Shown here: one piece after another, positions 1 to 7,794 of the stretch
How the letters are laid out: each line of letters begins with the position of its first letter
Position numbering within the stretch: position 1 is the stretch's first letter
Source: JAHFTY01 sp964584785
GTDB lineage: Bacteria > Acidobacteriota > Terriglobia > 20CM-2-55-15
Assembly (NCBI GenBank): GCA_964584785.1
Contig: CAZPBY010000002.1
Coordinates: 1-64,000 of the forward strand
Direction: 5' to 3'
DNA length: 64,000 nt
Program-made: the position numbers and the translations under genes
Notes under the pieces: model-generated
Told to the model about the DNA's origin: nothing
Databases searched by the model: none
The model's input: only the letters and a program-made list of their open reading frames with translations

Positions 1-535
1 CGACGAGTTCCTGTGTCGCCTCGCACTTCATCTTGAGCCAGTTTGGCGAGCGGCGATGCTCGTAGAGCGAAGTGCGGCGCTTGGCGATCACACCTTCCCA
101 TCCTTCGTTGCAGGCGCGTTCCCACGGCCTGTCGTCCTTGACCTCGGAAACGTGCGCGAGTGGAGGACGCAGAGAGAACTTCTTGAGCAATGCCCGCCGT
201 TCCTCCAGCGGCAGCGACATCACCGATCGGCCGTCGAGCCAAAGGATGTCGAACACGTGATAGCCGACTTTGCTGCCTGCATCCCACGCCGCTTCGCCAT
301 CGAAGATGACGTCATGTGCCGGCAGGTCTGCGATCGCCTGCGCCACCGCCGGATAGTGCTGCAGGAGCCGGTTGCGCGAATAGAGCTTCACATCCTCACC
401 GTTCTTGAAGGCCAACATCCGGATTCCGTCGAACTTTCGTTCGAAGATCCACTCGGGACTCTTGAAGCGCTCCTCGGTCAGCGTCGCCGCCATGGGCACG
501 ACCCATTCGGGAAAGGATGGCGTTTCGGGTGACAT
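1..535 (-). CDS. ATP-dependent DNA ligase (LigD-type ligase domain), partial
   Basis: The minus-strand reading frame runs open to the left edge, so the C-terminus is missing. It shows the nucleotidyltransferase motifs of ATP-dependent DNA ligases in order: motif I ERKFDGIR near residues 31-38, whose Lys would be adenylated, motif III FDGE near 79-82, motif IV EGVIAKR near 147-153, and motif V WLKMK near 166-170. The spacing and the phrase SPNWLKMK fit the ligase domain of LigD-like or stand-alone NHEJ/repair ligases. An in-frame TGA lies three codons before the ATG at 535, which fixes the start and shows that this protein has no N-terminal polymerase or nuclease domain. An OB-fold domain is expected beyond the edge. 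No Ku gene is visible in the window. The ligase identity is secure; its repair pathway is inference. Confidence 0.88.
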   Translation of the reverse strand, partial: MSPETPSFPEWVVPMAATLTEERFKSPEWIFERKFDGIRMLAFKNGEDVKLYSRNRLLQHYPAVAQAIADLPAHDVIFDGEAAWDAGSKVGYHVFDILWLDGRSVMSLPLEERRALLKKFSLRPPLAHVSEVKDDRPWERACNEGWEGVIAKRRTSLYEHRRSPNWLKMKCEATQELV

Positions 536-589
536 GACACTTCATTGTGCATACTCAACTGTGTCCTGGCGCGACAATTCCAGGAGCGT

Positions 590-1588
590 ATGGAGATCAT
601 TTTCCTTCTTGTCGGGTTCGCTCTTGTCGCCGTGGGCGTGGCCATCATCGTTTTTGAAGTCCGCTCGAGGCATGGTACGGAGGCCGTGAACGCGCAAATC
701 ATCGGCTTCTCAAATGGCAGAAGTAACCTGAACAGTTTTTCATTCCATTCGGTTGCCGAATACATCGGGCCGAATGGACGCCAATACTACGTTGAAGCCT
801 CCGTAGGCTCCTCCACTCCGCTTCACGCTGTCGGCGATTCCGTCACCGTTCTCGTCAGCCCGACGGAACCCGAAAAAGCGGTGATCCAATCCCGGCTGTC
901 ATTCATTATGGGCGGCATTCTTACGCTGATGGGAATGGCCGGAGTGATCGCTTTCTGGGCCACCTTTCGAGCAAGCATCATTTCGTTCGCGACAGCCGCA
1001 TTCGTCATAGGTTGGCTCGCGTTGAAAATCAAAACGATTTGGCGTAAGACACCGCTATCGCTCCAGGCGTGGGACGCATACAAGAAGCAAGCGCTATCGT
1101 CCAGAGTGTTCGATTCGAAAGAAAAGATTTCGTGGGCCGATCCGGCGAGCCTTGCGGCGTCAGCGAAGCACTACGAGATATCGAACCGCTTCGCCATGCC
1201 GACTCTGATTCTGCTCGGCACGGTTCTGCTGTCCGCGAGCTATTACGTTTACGGGAAAACGGAATCGTTTCTGCAGCACGCGAACCGAAGCTCAGGCCGA
1301 GTCGTTGACTTCAAGACCGTAGACCCGATAGACGACGGCTCCACAACGTACGCTGCAGTGGTCGAATACACGGATCATGCGGGACGGCGGCACAAGGTTG
1401 TCGACTCGTTCAGTTCCAGTCCTCCGTCGTACGAACGTGGACAGGCGGTGACGATTCTGTACAATCGCGACAACCCGCCGGATGCCCGCGTGGACCGAGG
1501 CCGATGGAACCATTGGCTGTCCTTGCTGCTCGGTTCGCTCGGCGCGTTGTTCACAGCTCTTGGTCTGAGGAGCCTGACGCGAAGCTAA
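590..1588 (+). CDS. DUF3592 membrane protein with two extracytoplasmic modules
   Basis: This 332-residue integral membrane protein has a hydrophobic N-terminal helix at about 3-22, a helix pair near 105-145, another helix near 200-220 and a last one near 300-325. Two soluble segments have the DUF3592 pattern, in which a YIGPNGRQYYVEA or VEYTDHAGRRH strand is followed by GDSVTVLV or GQAVTILYN and a Pro-containing end. They lie at about residues 35-90 and 220-290. DUF3592 proteins are uncharacterised. The ATG at 590 is preferred because CAGGAG lies just upstream, although the frame is open about 45 bases further 5'. The gene starts 54 bases from the divergent ligase gene. Function is not inferred. 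Confidence 0.75.
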   Translation: MEIIFLLVGFALVAVGVAIIVFEVRSRHGTEAVNAQIIGFSNGRSNLNSFSFHSVAEYIGPNGRQYYVEASVGSSTPLHAVGDSVTVLVSPTEPEKAVIQSRLSFIMGGILTLMGMAGVIAFWATFRASIISFATAAFVIGWLALKIKTIWRKTPLSLQAWDAYKKQALSSRVFDSKEKISWADPASLAASAKHYEISNRFAMPTLILLGTVLLSASYYVYGKTESFLQHANRSSGRVVDFKTVDPIDDGSTTYAAVVEYTDHAGRRHKVVDSFSSSPPSYERGQAVTILYNRDNPPDARVDRGRWNHWLSLLLGSLGALFTALGLRSLTRS

Positions 1589-1603
1589 GCTAAGAGCGAC
1601 TCG

Positions 1604-1741
1604 TCCATCCGACAACTACATTTCACGTTGGAGATGGGACATCCCGACAGTTGAGATCTTTCGAACGCAGCTTCTGAATATCTCAACTGTCGGGATGTCC
1701 CATCTCCAACGTCAAACTTCATTGTCCAAAAATTTCATTCC
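1604..1741. repeat. Palindromic repeat family A, copy 1 (MITE-like)
   Basis: A near-perfect inverted repeat has arms at about 1621-1657 and 1680-1716. Each arm contains GTTGGAGATGGGACATCCCG or its complement. The loop contains TTCGAACGCAGCTTCTGAAT. Weaker complementarity extends both ends to about 1604 and 1741. A second copy with the same loop is at 7795-7925. It lies between the convergent DUF3592 and BNR genes, so it could also act as a bidirectional terminator. Confidence 0.8.
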
Positions 1742-1747
1742 CTGATT

Positions 1748-2863
1748 TCATTTCGCAAACCGCACCGAGTAGATCGGAGGCAGATTCGATGACACGGTCT
1801 GCCACGAGTCTCCGGCATCGTTGCTGATCCAGAGTGAACCGGTCGTTGAGCCGAAAGCTAACGTGTTGCCGGTTTCATCGACGTCGAGTCCGTGGCGATA
1901 GACAAGGTCGTAGGCGTATTCCTGAGGCAATCCGCGCTTCAGGGTTTCGACCGTTTTTCCTCCGTCGCGCGTTCTGTTGACCACCACGCGTCCGTCCGTC
2001 GGGCAGCGCTTCTCGTCTTTCGTGGAAGGCACAAACCACGCGGTCTTCGGATCCTTCGGATGGACGGCAACGGCAAAACCGAAAACCGACGGCTTCACGT
2101 CCTTTATTTCGCTCCAGGTCTCGGCGTTGTCCGAGGATTTGAAAATGCCGTTGTGATGTTGCACCCAGAAATCGTCCGGACTCGCGGCGCACTGCACCAG
2201 GCAATGAACGTCCTGAACGTTCGGGTCGAACTGTTGTTCCGGCGGATAGTATTCGGCGCGCATGCCCTGTCCCGTCGGGCTCCAGGACTGCCCCTGGTCT
2301 TTCGTGATCCACACGCCTCCCGTCGACACGCCGACGCGGACATGGCGTGAATTGCGGGGATCGACGCAGATCGAATGAATGCCCGGATACTCGGCGCCAT
2401 TGGGTCCCCAATCCTCTCGCTTCGGGTGATCCCAAAGCGGGCGGTTGAGTTCCCACGTGTCGCCGTTGTTTTCGGATTTGAACAAACCTCCAGGCATGGT
2501 GCCCGCCCAGATCAGGCCGGGTTGATCCGCACCGCCGGAAGCGAGCCCCCAAATCAGTTTGAGCGACCAATCCGGTGCTTTGCCCGTGAATGGATTCGGT
2601 TTGGGAACGTACCCTTCGGGCATCGGAGGATACGTCGGCGCGGAAATCTCGGTCCATGTTTCGCAATGATCGGTCGAGCGATGCACTTTAATGCCGAAGT
2701 GGCCGTGGTTCAACGCGGCGAAAACGTTCCCGCTCCTCCGGTCTTCGATGGCAAGCGTGACGTTGTCGCCGACAAACGTCGCGCGGTTGATGGACCACTT
2801 CGATGCGCCGCGATCCACCGTGAACAGACCCTTTCTTGTTGCTACATAACATCGATCGCTCAT
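1748..2863 (-). CDS. BNR/sialidase-like beta-propeller protein
   Basis: The 371-residue protein is built from repeated S-x-D-x-G-x-T-W type blades. Examples are STDHCETWTEI, SENNGDTWELN, TKDQGQSWSPT, SSDNAETWSEI, TRDGGKTVETL and SNDAGDSWQTV. These BNR Asp-box repeats form the propellers of the exo-alpha-sialidase and Vps10-like superfamily. It has no signal peptide and no clear sialidase catalytic set, so a cytoplasmic binding or scaffold role is as likely as hydrolysis. Its start codon lies 7 bases after the stop of the MoaD-like gene, and its Shine-Dalgarno GGAGGA is formed by the Gly-Gly codons that end that gene. Translational coupling is therefore likely. The substrate is unknown. Confidence 0.8.
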   Translation of the reverse strand: MSDRCYVATRKGLFTVDRGASKWSINRATFVGDNVTLAIEDRRSGNVFAALNHGHFGIKVHRSTDHCETWTEISAPTYPPMPEGYVPKPNPFTGKAPDWSLKLIWGLASGGADQPGLIWAGTMPGGLFKSENNGDTWELNRPLWDHPKREDWGPNGAEYPGIHSICVDPRNSRHVRVGVSTGGVWITKDQGQSWSPTGQGMRAEYYPPEQQFDPNVQDVHCLVQCAASPDDFWVQHHNGIFKSSDNAETWSEIKDVKPSVFGFAVAVHPKDPKTAWFVPSTKDEKRCPTDGRVVVNRTRDGGKTVETLKRGLPQEYAYDLVYRHGLDVDETGNTLAFGSTTGSLWISNDAGDSWQTVSSNLPPIYSVRFAK

Positions 2864-2870
2864 CGTAAAT

Positions 2871-3140
2871 CTATCCTCCAGATAAAGCCTGTATGACGTC
2901 GACGACGGAGTTCGGCCCGACCGGGTCGCTCAGACCGTCGCGATCGTGAATCAGATCTCCGTCGATGAAGACCACCATGTGCGGACGCACCTTACCCTGC
3001 TCGTCCAGCACGTAACCGCGCGCCTTCTCGTTTTCGCGAAAGTATTCGTCAAGAACCGCGCGGAGCGTGGCTCCCGCCGCTTGACGCGCAGGACACGCGA
3101 CGTGCCGCTGGATGTTTTGCGTGAACCGGACGGTTGCCAT
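2871..3140 (-). CDS. MoaD/ThiS-family ubiquitin-like protein ending in Gly-Gly
   Basis: This 89-residue protein has the beta-grasp pattern of sulfur carriers and ends in LSGG, the di-glycine tail that is adenylated and thiocarboxylated in MoaD and ThiS. The motif VVFIDGDLIHDRDGL near residues 56-70 matches the late strand and loop of the fold. The ATG at 3140 begins a conserved-looking MATVRF strand and is the chosen start. The frame stays open upstream through the 21-bp minisatellite to about 3560, so an N-terminal repeat extension cannot be excluded but looks unlikely. No moa, thi or E1-like gene is adjacent. The pairing with a BNR propeller suggests an unstudied role, which is inference. 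Confidence 0.82.
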   Translation of the reverse strand: MATVRFTQNIQRHVACPARQAAGATLRAVLDEYFRENEKARGYVLDEQGKVRPHMVVFIDGDLIHDRDGLSDPVGPNSVVDVIQALSGG

Positions 3141-3170
3141 GGGAATATTTAGTCTAGCAGAACTTGAAAC

Positions 3171-3514
3171 ACCGGCGTCGCAGTTCGGAACTCCGGCATC
3201 GCAGTTCGGAACTCCGTAGCGGAAGCTCAAAGCTTCGCGGGGAGGTTTGGAACTCGGCCGGTGCAGTTTGGAACTCGGCCGGTGCAGTTCGGAACTCGGC
3301 CGGTGCAGTTCGGAGCTCGGCCGGTGCAGTTCGGAGCCCGGCCGGTGCAGTTCGGAGCTCGGCCGGTGCAGTTCGGAGCCCGGCCGGTGCATTTCGGAGC
3401 TCGGCCGGTGCAGTTTGGAACTCGGCCGGTGCGGTTCGGAACTCGGCCGGCGGAGTTCGGAACTCGGCCAGCGGAGTTCGGAACTTCGACGTCCAGGTTC
3501 GGAACTCCGTCGCC
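3171..3514. repeat. 21-bp minisatellite, about 15 units
   Basis: Tandem units of 21 bases follow the consensus GGCCGGTGCAGTTCGGARCTC. Thirteen run in strict 21-base register from about 3240 to 3514, and two diverged units near 3184 and 3205 are separated from them by one degenerate unit. Because the unit length is a multiple of three and holds no stop, all six frames are open across the array, so coding potential here is not evidence of a gene. There are no spacers, so it is not a CRISPR array. It begins 31 bases upstream of the MoaD-like start codon. The rest of 3141-3636 shows no other feature. Confidence 0.9.
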
Positions 3515-3636
3515 GCATCCAAATCGGCACATCCATAAACGATGTGCACCTTGCGTGCACGTTTCGAATTTCTCACACGCCGTGAAAGGAATATAGCCGA
3601 TGGTACGCGTGCGTTTTCGGGCGCGTACCAGCGGGA

Positions 3637-4146
3637 TTAGGATCGCGGTTGGGCGTTCGCCTTCCGGATGATCGAAAATTCCAGACCCGAAACGACTATC
3701 GCATCAATGAGCGGCCACAGGTTGTTCACGATCCGCAATTCGATTCCCGCTTCGGCATGCCGTGCCAACAAATCACCAACAGGTTTCACGGAAAGCGGGA
3801 CGATATCCTGGCAGGCGACCCAATAACCGGCTTCCACCACATGCGGCGTGAACGAAGCCGGGTCGAATTCGTATAAAAAAAGCGGGCAGGAGCGAAACCG
3901 CTCCAGCCAGCCCGCTTCGATCGCATGCAGGCGTGTCGCTCCTCCCAAACCCAGAAGCGGCTCCGAGGTCGTCGACGCTCCAGCCCAGGAGCATGCGCGC
4001 GGACAGTCTCGTGGAAACCAGTAGCTGGGCGCATGCTCCTCGTCGACAGCCCAGACAAACGGCTTTTTCTCGTTGGAAGTCGGCGCAACGTGCGGTCTAA
4101 ACAGCGTGATGGTCGGGTCTTCGGAAAAATGAAACAGTCGCGGCAC
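3637..4146 (-). CDS. Conserved hypothetical protein (RLFHFSED family, DUF6886-like)
   Basis: This 169-residue soluble protein begins PRLFHFSEDPTI and contains FVWAVDEEHAPSYWFPRDCPR near residues 30-50. I associate this pattern with the small conserved DUF6886 family. No signal peptide or membrane segment is visible. No function is known to me for the family, and the region offers no catalytic motif I recognise. It stands alone between the minisatellite and the atp operon, with about 220 bases of apparently empty sequence downstream of the operon side. Confidence 0.6.
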   Translation of the reverse strand: MPRLFHFSEDPTITLFRPHVAPTSNEKKPFVWAVDEEHAPSYWFPRDCPRACSWAGASTTSEPLLGLGGATRLHAIEAGWLERFRSCPLFLYEFDPASFTPHVVEAGYWVACQDIVPLSVKPVGDLLARHAEAGIELRIVNNLWPLIDAIVVSGLEFSIIRKANAQPRS

Positions 4147-4307
4147 TCACGCACCCCGGACCATAGTACCATTCGCGGGGACATGGCTCGATTTTACGAT
4201 CTCTTTCACCAAGGATTGGTACGGCGGATCAGGAAGATCCGGCTGACAAGGAAGTCACGCGAGGCAGGATACTCAGGAAACATCGAATAGAGAGACTCTT
4301 AAGAGTT

Positions 4308-4347
4308 AACGGAGCGAAACGAGCCAAGATGGCCAGTTCGCTCCGTT
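4308..4347. terminator. Hairpin at the 3' end of the atp operon
   Basis: An 11-bp perfect stem, AACGGAGCGAA paired with TTCGCTCCGTT, has an 18-base loop. It lies 25 bases past the atpF stop. On the plus strand it is followed by a T-rich run; on the minus strand the flank is less T-rich, so efficiency for the atp transcript is uncertain. Confidence 0.6.
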
Positions 4348-4371
4348 TTCGTTTTGGGGCCACGCCATGTG

Positions 4372-4875
4372 TCATTGCCTGCTTGTTTCGATCTGTTTGA
4401 GCGTCTCGTCGATCAATCTGGCGTTATCCTCTCTCGAGACGTGACGCTGGAGGAGCTTCGATGCGATCGTCACCGACAGGTCGACGGCTTCGCTGCGGAT
4501 TTCCTGCAAGGCGCGGCGGGTCTCGTTTTGAATCTGACGTTCCGCGTTGCGCACGATGCCTTCCGCTTCCTCGCGTGCTTTCTGCCGTAACTCCTCGCCG
4601 AGTTTTTCGGCATCCGTGTGGGTTCTGGCGATGATGGCGTCGGCGTCGATGCGGGCCTGACGGATGATCTGCGCAGACTGCGTCTGAAGGCGTTCGAGCT
4701 CCTCCTTCGCTTTCTGCGCATCTTCCAGCGATTTCCGGATCGTGTCCTGACGCGCTTCCAACGCCTTCAGCAGCGGTTTCCATGCAAACTTCGCAAGCAG
4801 AAACAGAAGCACCAGGAAGGTGAGGATGGTCCAGAAGAACAGTCCCGGATCCGGTTGTACCAGCGGATTGTTCAT
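4372..4875 (-). CDS. atpF: F-type ATP synthase subunit b
   Basis: This 167-residue protein has one N-terminal membrane helix at about 12-32 (FFWTILTFLVLLFLLAKFAW) followed by a long charged coiled coil. That is the stator stalk architecture of subunit b, and the length is typical. It is the last gene of the F0 operon, 10 bases after atpE. There is a single b gene and no b-prime copy, so the stator is expected to be a b homodimer. Delta and the F1 genes do not follow, so they must be encoded elsewhere. The ATG at 4875 is preceded by a weak AGGT. Confidence 0.93.
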   Translation of the reverse strand: MNNPLVQPDPGLFFWTILTFLVLLFLLAKFAWKPLLKALEARQDTIRKSLEDAQKAKEELERLQTQSAQIIRQARIDADAIIARTHTDAEKLGEELRQKAREEAEGIVRNAERQIQNETRRALQEIRSEAVDLSVTIASKLLQRHVSREDNARLIDETLKQIETSRQ

Positions 4876-4885
4876 ACCGCTTTAC

Positions 4886-5221
4886 CTATTTCAGCAGAAC
4901 GATCAAAAGTATGAATACTTCCGCGAGAATGGCGACGCCTTCCAGAAGGAACAGCGGCAAATTCACGGCGCCCGTGATGCGGTCCGCGGCGCTCGGTTGA
5001 CGCGCAATACCTTCAGCGGCCGCAGCCGCGAAACGTCCGATTCCCAGCGCAGCGCCAATCACAACCATGCCGAGTCCAAGCGCCGCGCCGAAGAAGTGCA
5101 GGATATGTCCGGCCCGCAGGTTCGCGTCAGCGGGGGACTCTGTTGCCTGGGCAAATACCGAAATCGATCCGACTGTAAGGACAAAGGCCGCGACGAGAGC
5201 GACCGTCATCATCCTCTTCAT
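4886..5221 (-). CDS. atpE: F-type ATP synthase subunit c, N-terminally extended
   Basis: The two-helix rotor subunit has helix 1 at about 40-63, a polar loop with RQP at 74-76, and helix 2 at about 86-110. Glu94 lies 18 residues after the loop Pro, the spacing of the ion-carrying carboxylate in E. coli subunit c. An additional N-terminal stretch of about 25 residues, MKRMMTVALVAAFVLTVGS with a following VFAQ, looks like a cleavable signal peptide, which most c subunits lack. The ATG at 5221 is chosen because GGAGG lies 7 bases upstream. A TTG at 5227 is also in frame. It sits between atpB and atpF. Confidence 0.93.
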   Translation of the reverse strand: MKRMMTVALVAAFVLTVGSISVFAQATESPADANLRAGHILHFFGAALGLGMVVIGAALGIGRFAAAAAEGIARQPSAADRITGAVNLPLFLLEGVAILAEVFILLIVLLK

Positions 5222-5236
5222 TCCCAATCCTCCGTT

Positions 5237-6181
5237 TTAGTGATGAACATGAATGGCCATGCCAATGAACACGGCCGACAGCAGAGTGAATACGTATGCC
5301 TGAACCAGAACGACGATAATTTCCAGCCCCGAAATTCCGACGGCAAGTGGAATCGAAACCAGGAATCCGACACCAAAACCTGCAATCGCTCGATGGAACA
5401 TTTCGGTAAACAGGAATACAAACGAAAGAATCGCCAGAATCGCGATGTGACCGCCTGTCATGTTTGCGGCAAGACGCATGGTCAACGCGAACGGACGAAC
5501 GAACATACCAATGATTTCAATCGGGATGAGCAACACGTAAATCAGCGGGTTCAGACCGTGCGGCACAATGTTCTTCCAGTGTTTGACGAAACCATGCGCC
5601 CTCGAGCCGGCCACAATGATCGCCCCGAACGTCACGGTGGCGAGCGCCGCCGTCACGTTGAAATTCGCCGTGGCTGTGGTTCCACCGTGAACGACGCGCG
5701 CCAGGAAGGAATCCGGGCTCGCGTGCAAGGCGTGGCCGATCAAGGCGATCACATCAAAAAGCGGAATCAAACCGATCGCGTTCGCACTGAGAATAAACAG
5801 GAAGAACGTGAGGATCAGAGGCGTCCACGTGTTCACCCACTTCTTGCCGACGTTGGGTTGAACGATATTGTCGCGGACGTACTCGACGACGGATTCCAAC
5901 GCGTTCATGAAACCGGACGGAATCAGCTTGTCCTGTTTCAAGTAACGCCGCACCGCCCACGTCACGACCACAAAGACGAAAGCCGCAATCAACCACAGCA
6001 TGAAAACGTGTTTCGTGACGGAAAAGTCTATCCCGAAAACGCGGGGCAGCGCGATGAGCGGATGTTCATGGCTGCTGTTCGAGACGTGTTCGATGATCGT
6101 CTCGCCGGCGTTGAATTTCTCTGATGCCTGCTCCGCAGCCGCTTGAGCGTGTTCCTGAAGAAAAAGCAAAGTTAGCAACAA
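5237..6181 (-). CDS. atpB: F-type ATP synthase subunit a
   Basis: This 314-residue polytopic membrane protein contains the family signature FALTMRLAANMTGGH, whose Arg236 corresponds to the essential arginine facing the c ring. Several hydrophobic helices are evident from residue 58 onward, and a His-rich hydrophilic N-terminus precedes them. The only available start near the upstream gene is TTG at 6181, with a second TTG one codon later. No strong Shine-Dalgarno is present, so translation is probably coupled to the atpI stop codon 6 bases upstream. It forms the proton half-channels with subunit c. Confidence 0.94.
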   Translation of the reverse strand: MLLTLLFLQEHAQAAAEQASEKFNAGETIIEHVSNSSHEHPLIALPRVFGIDFSVTKHVFMLWLIAAFVFVVVTWAVRRYLKQDKLIPSGFMNALESVVEYVRDNIVQPNVGKKWVNTWTPLILTFFLFILSANAIGLIPLFDVIALIGHALHASPDSFLARVVHGGTTATANFNVTAALATVTFGAIIVAGSRAHGFVKHWKNIVPHGLNPLIYVLLIPIEIIGMFVRPFALTMRLAANMTGGHIAILAILSFVFLFTEMFHRAIAGFGVGFLVSIPLAVGISGLEIIVVLVQAYVFTLLSAVFIGMAIHVHH

Positions 6182-6187
6182 GCAGTT

Positions 6188-6559
6188 TTACCGGGATGCG
6201 CGCATCCCTCCCCAAAACAGTCGCCGCAGATGCAGCGCCTCGATTGCGTACAGGACGATAAAATAACTCGTGAAACTGACAACGAATGGGACAGGGCGCA
6301 GCGACAGCAATCGCAACATCACTGCCACGTACCCTCCGAAAAAAACCATCTTGGCGGCGAATGCCGTCATCATGAAGGCTGTCATTGCCGTGGGATTCCG
6401 CTGATAAACCCAGCCGGCCAACACCCACGTCGCTGTTACCGAAAACAGCGGACCCAACATCCCGAACAGGATCGCGATGCTTGTCCCTCGATCCACCAAC
6501 AGCGCGGCGGCGACCCACGACAGCACACTCATCGCGACCAGCGCCAGGATCGGTTTCAT
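6188..6559 (-). CDS. atpI: ATP synthase I-chain-like membrane protein (AtpI)
   Basis: The 123-residue protein has four predicted membrane helices at about 4-22, 28-50, 58-85 and 88-110. It lies between atpZ and atpB, as AtpI/ATP-synthase-I family proteins do. These proteins are thought to help assemble or stabilise the c ring or to affect cation supply, but they are not part of the core enzyme. Its ATG follows directly on the TAG stop of the upstream gene, so translational coupling is likely. Sequence conservation in this family is low, so the call rests mostly on topology and position. Confidence 0.72.
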   Translation of the reverse strand: MKPILALVAMSVLSWVAAALLVDRGTSIAILFGMLGPLFSVTATWVLAGWVYQRNPTAMTAFMMTAFAAKMVFFGGYVAVMLRLLSLRPVPFVVSFTSYFIVLYAIEALHLRRLFWGGMRASR

Positions 6560-6838
6560 CTATTGTTGTCTCTTGAAAACAACTTTTGCCAATTCCCAGA
6601 AACCGACCACGAGTCCGACCAACAGGCCGGAAAGCAGGAACCAGGGCGACGTGCCGCGCCACTTGTCGATCGCGTACCCGATCAGACCCAGCATGACGAT
6701 CGCTCCGATCAGCGTGTAACTCGCCATCCATATCGGCGCCGAGCGGGAAACGTTGTCCGAAAAAGACTTTGTCGATCGCTCCAGGAAACTCGCTTCGTCC
6801 CCGTTCTCCTTGCGGACCCGACGATCGCGACGACTCAT
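6560..6838 (-). CDS. atpZ: AtpZ/AtpI family F0 accessory protein
   Basis: This protein of about 92 residues has a basic, Arg-rich N-terminus and two C-terminal membrane helices near 37-58 and 65-85, with a GYAIDKW turn between them. This is the layout of the two-helix AtpZ proteins that precede atpI in many F0 operons. The ATG at 6838 has GGGAGG about 8 bases upstream and is preferred over a GTG at 6871. As the first gene it marks the 5' end of the five-gene F0 operon. A role in Mg/Ca transport with AtpI has been proposed for the family; here it is inferred from position. Confidence 0.75.
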   Translation of the reverse strand: MSRRDRRVRKENGDEASFLERSTKSFSDNVSRSAPIWMASYTLIGAIVMLGLIGYAIDKWRGTSPWFLLSGLLVGLVVGFWELAKVVFKRQQ

Positions 6839-6871
6839 GGAAACCTCCCGGCGGACATCCGATTTTGGCAC

Positions 6872-7156
6872 CGGAGGCTGTCACGCGCAGCGCGCAATAT
6901 CAAACCGATGACTATAACGTATCCCTCCAAAAACTTCACCGGTTTTAGTTCGCGCTTCAGTCTTGCTGCGTCAGAGCGAATCGTTTTCTCGATCGCAAAT
7001 CCGAACGCCGATCCGCCACCGGTCTCACCGTGATTACCCTATTCACTCCTATTTTGATGATATATAATCTGCCGCCGAAAACGCTGGCGCGTTCGCGCAT
7101 ACAAGCGATTTGCAATCATCATCCATCGGTATCCAGGAATCTTAAGGAGGAGTTCA
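6872..7156. promoter_or_regulatory. Divergent promoter region of the atp operon and lipoprotein gene
   Basis: This stretch between divergent genes contains no credible ORF. A TATAAT at 7063-7068 with TTCACT 15 bases upstream (7042-7047) is a plausible plus-strand promoter for the lipoprotein gene, giving a leader of about 80 bases that ends in a good Shine-Dalgarno (AAGGAGGAG, 7143-7151). The atp promoter must lie on the minus strand nearer 6900, but I could not place it with confidence. Confidence 0.45.
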
Positions 7157-7762
7157 ATGTACAAGAGGGTTACGCTGCTCGCCTTGATCAGTCTATTTTT
7201 CACATTCCTGGCGGGCTGCGGTGAAACACCGGCCCCACAAGAAGCAAAGAAGGAAGCTCCCGCACCAGCGCCGAAGAAGGAAGAACCGCCCGCGCCGGTA
7301 TACGACCTCACAAAAGAAAGTCTCACCGATCATTCCGACTGGAGCAGCCGCAATGTGGCTTTCTTCGGCGCCAAGATCGGCGACACCACGCGGACCATTG
7401 AAAAGAACTTCGGCAAAATGGACAACACGCGGACGCTTCCCGACGAGTACCTGACCGTTTACCAGAACAACGGTCTTTTCGTGTACACCCACAAGCTCAC
7501 CGGCAAGCTCAAGAGGTTCGAAGTCTATGAAGTGATGGCGAAACAACTCGCCGATGAGAAATTGAAGAAGCTGCTCACTAGCGGCGACCTGAAATACATG
7601 CGCGACACTTTTGGACCCGAGGAAAAAATAGAAGAGAACACGGACGACAATTCCACAGAGTATGCCTACGACGCGCGTGGATTCCGCTTCGTGAAGTTCA
7701 AGGTCAAGGGTCAGAACGTGAACGCTCTCCGGTTCAGCGAAATCAAGAAATCCACCACGTAG
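7157..7762 (+). CDS. Exported lipoprotein of unknown function
   Basis: The 201-residue protein has a signal peptide with the lipobox LAGC at residues 18-21, so it is predicted to be lipid-anchored at Cys21. A linker of Ala, Pro, Lys and Glu follows (about 25-46). The remaining domain, about 50-198, contains FGAKIGDTTRTIEKNFGK and a C-terminal GFRFVKFKVKGQNVNALRF. It has no motif I recognise. The repeated phrase FGPEEK and the earlier FGKM resemble SmpA/BamE-like small lipoprotein folds, but this is only a weak resemblance. The start is fixed by AAGGAGGAG 6 bases upstream. The gene is monocistronic, divergent from the atp operon. Confidence 0.75.
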   Translation: MYKRVTLLALISLFFTFLAGCGETPAPQEAKKEAPAPAPKKEEPPAPVYDLTKESLTDHSDWSSRNVAFFGAKIGDTTRTIEKNFGKMDNTRTLPDEYLTVYQNNGLFVYTHKLTGKLKRFEVYEVMAKQLADEKLKKLLTSGDLKYMRDTFGPEEKIEENTDDNSTEYAYDARGFRFVKFKVKGQNVNALRFSEIKKSTT

Positions 7763-7794
7763 TCGGTTCGTCACGAAGACGCGGCGACACGTCT

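Noticed and set aside
56..532. Plus-strand 158-codon frame at the left edge
   Set aside because: The opposite strand encodes a DNA ligase with all expected motifs; the plus frame has no resemblance to a protein family.
3171..3514. Tandem repeats resembling a CRISPR array
   Set aside because: Units are directly abutting with no unique spacers, and the unit is only 21 bases.
3154..3596. Long open frames on both strands across the minisatellite
   Set aside because: All six frames are open because the 21-base unit has no stop in any frame. Low-complexity heptapeptides result, and there is no ribosome binding site, so these are not evidence of genes.
4820..6124. 434-codon plus-strand frame over atpB and atpE
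   Set aside because: It is an antisense shadow of well-identified F0 genes and its product is low-complexity and charged with no family resemblance.
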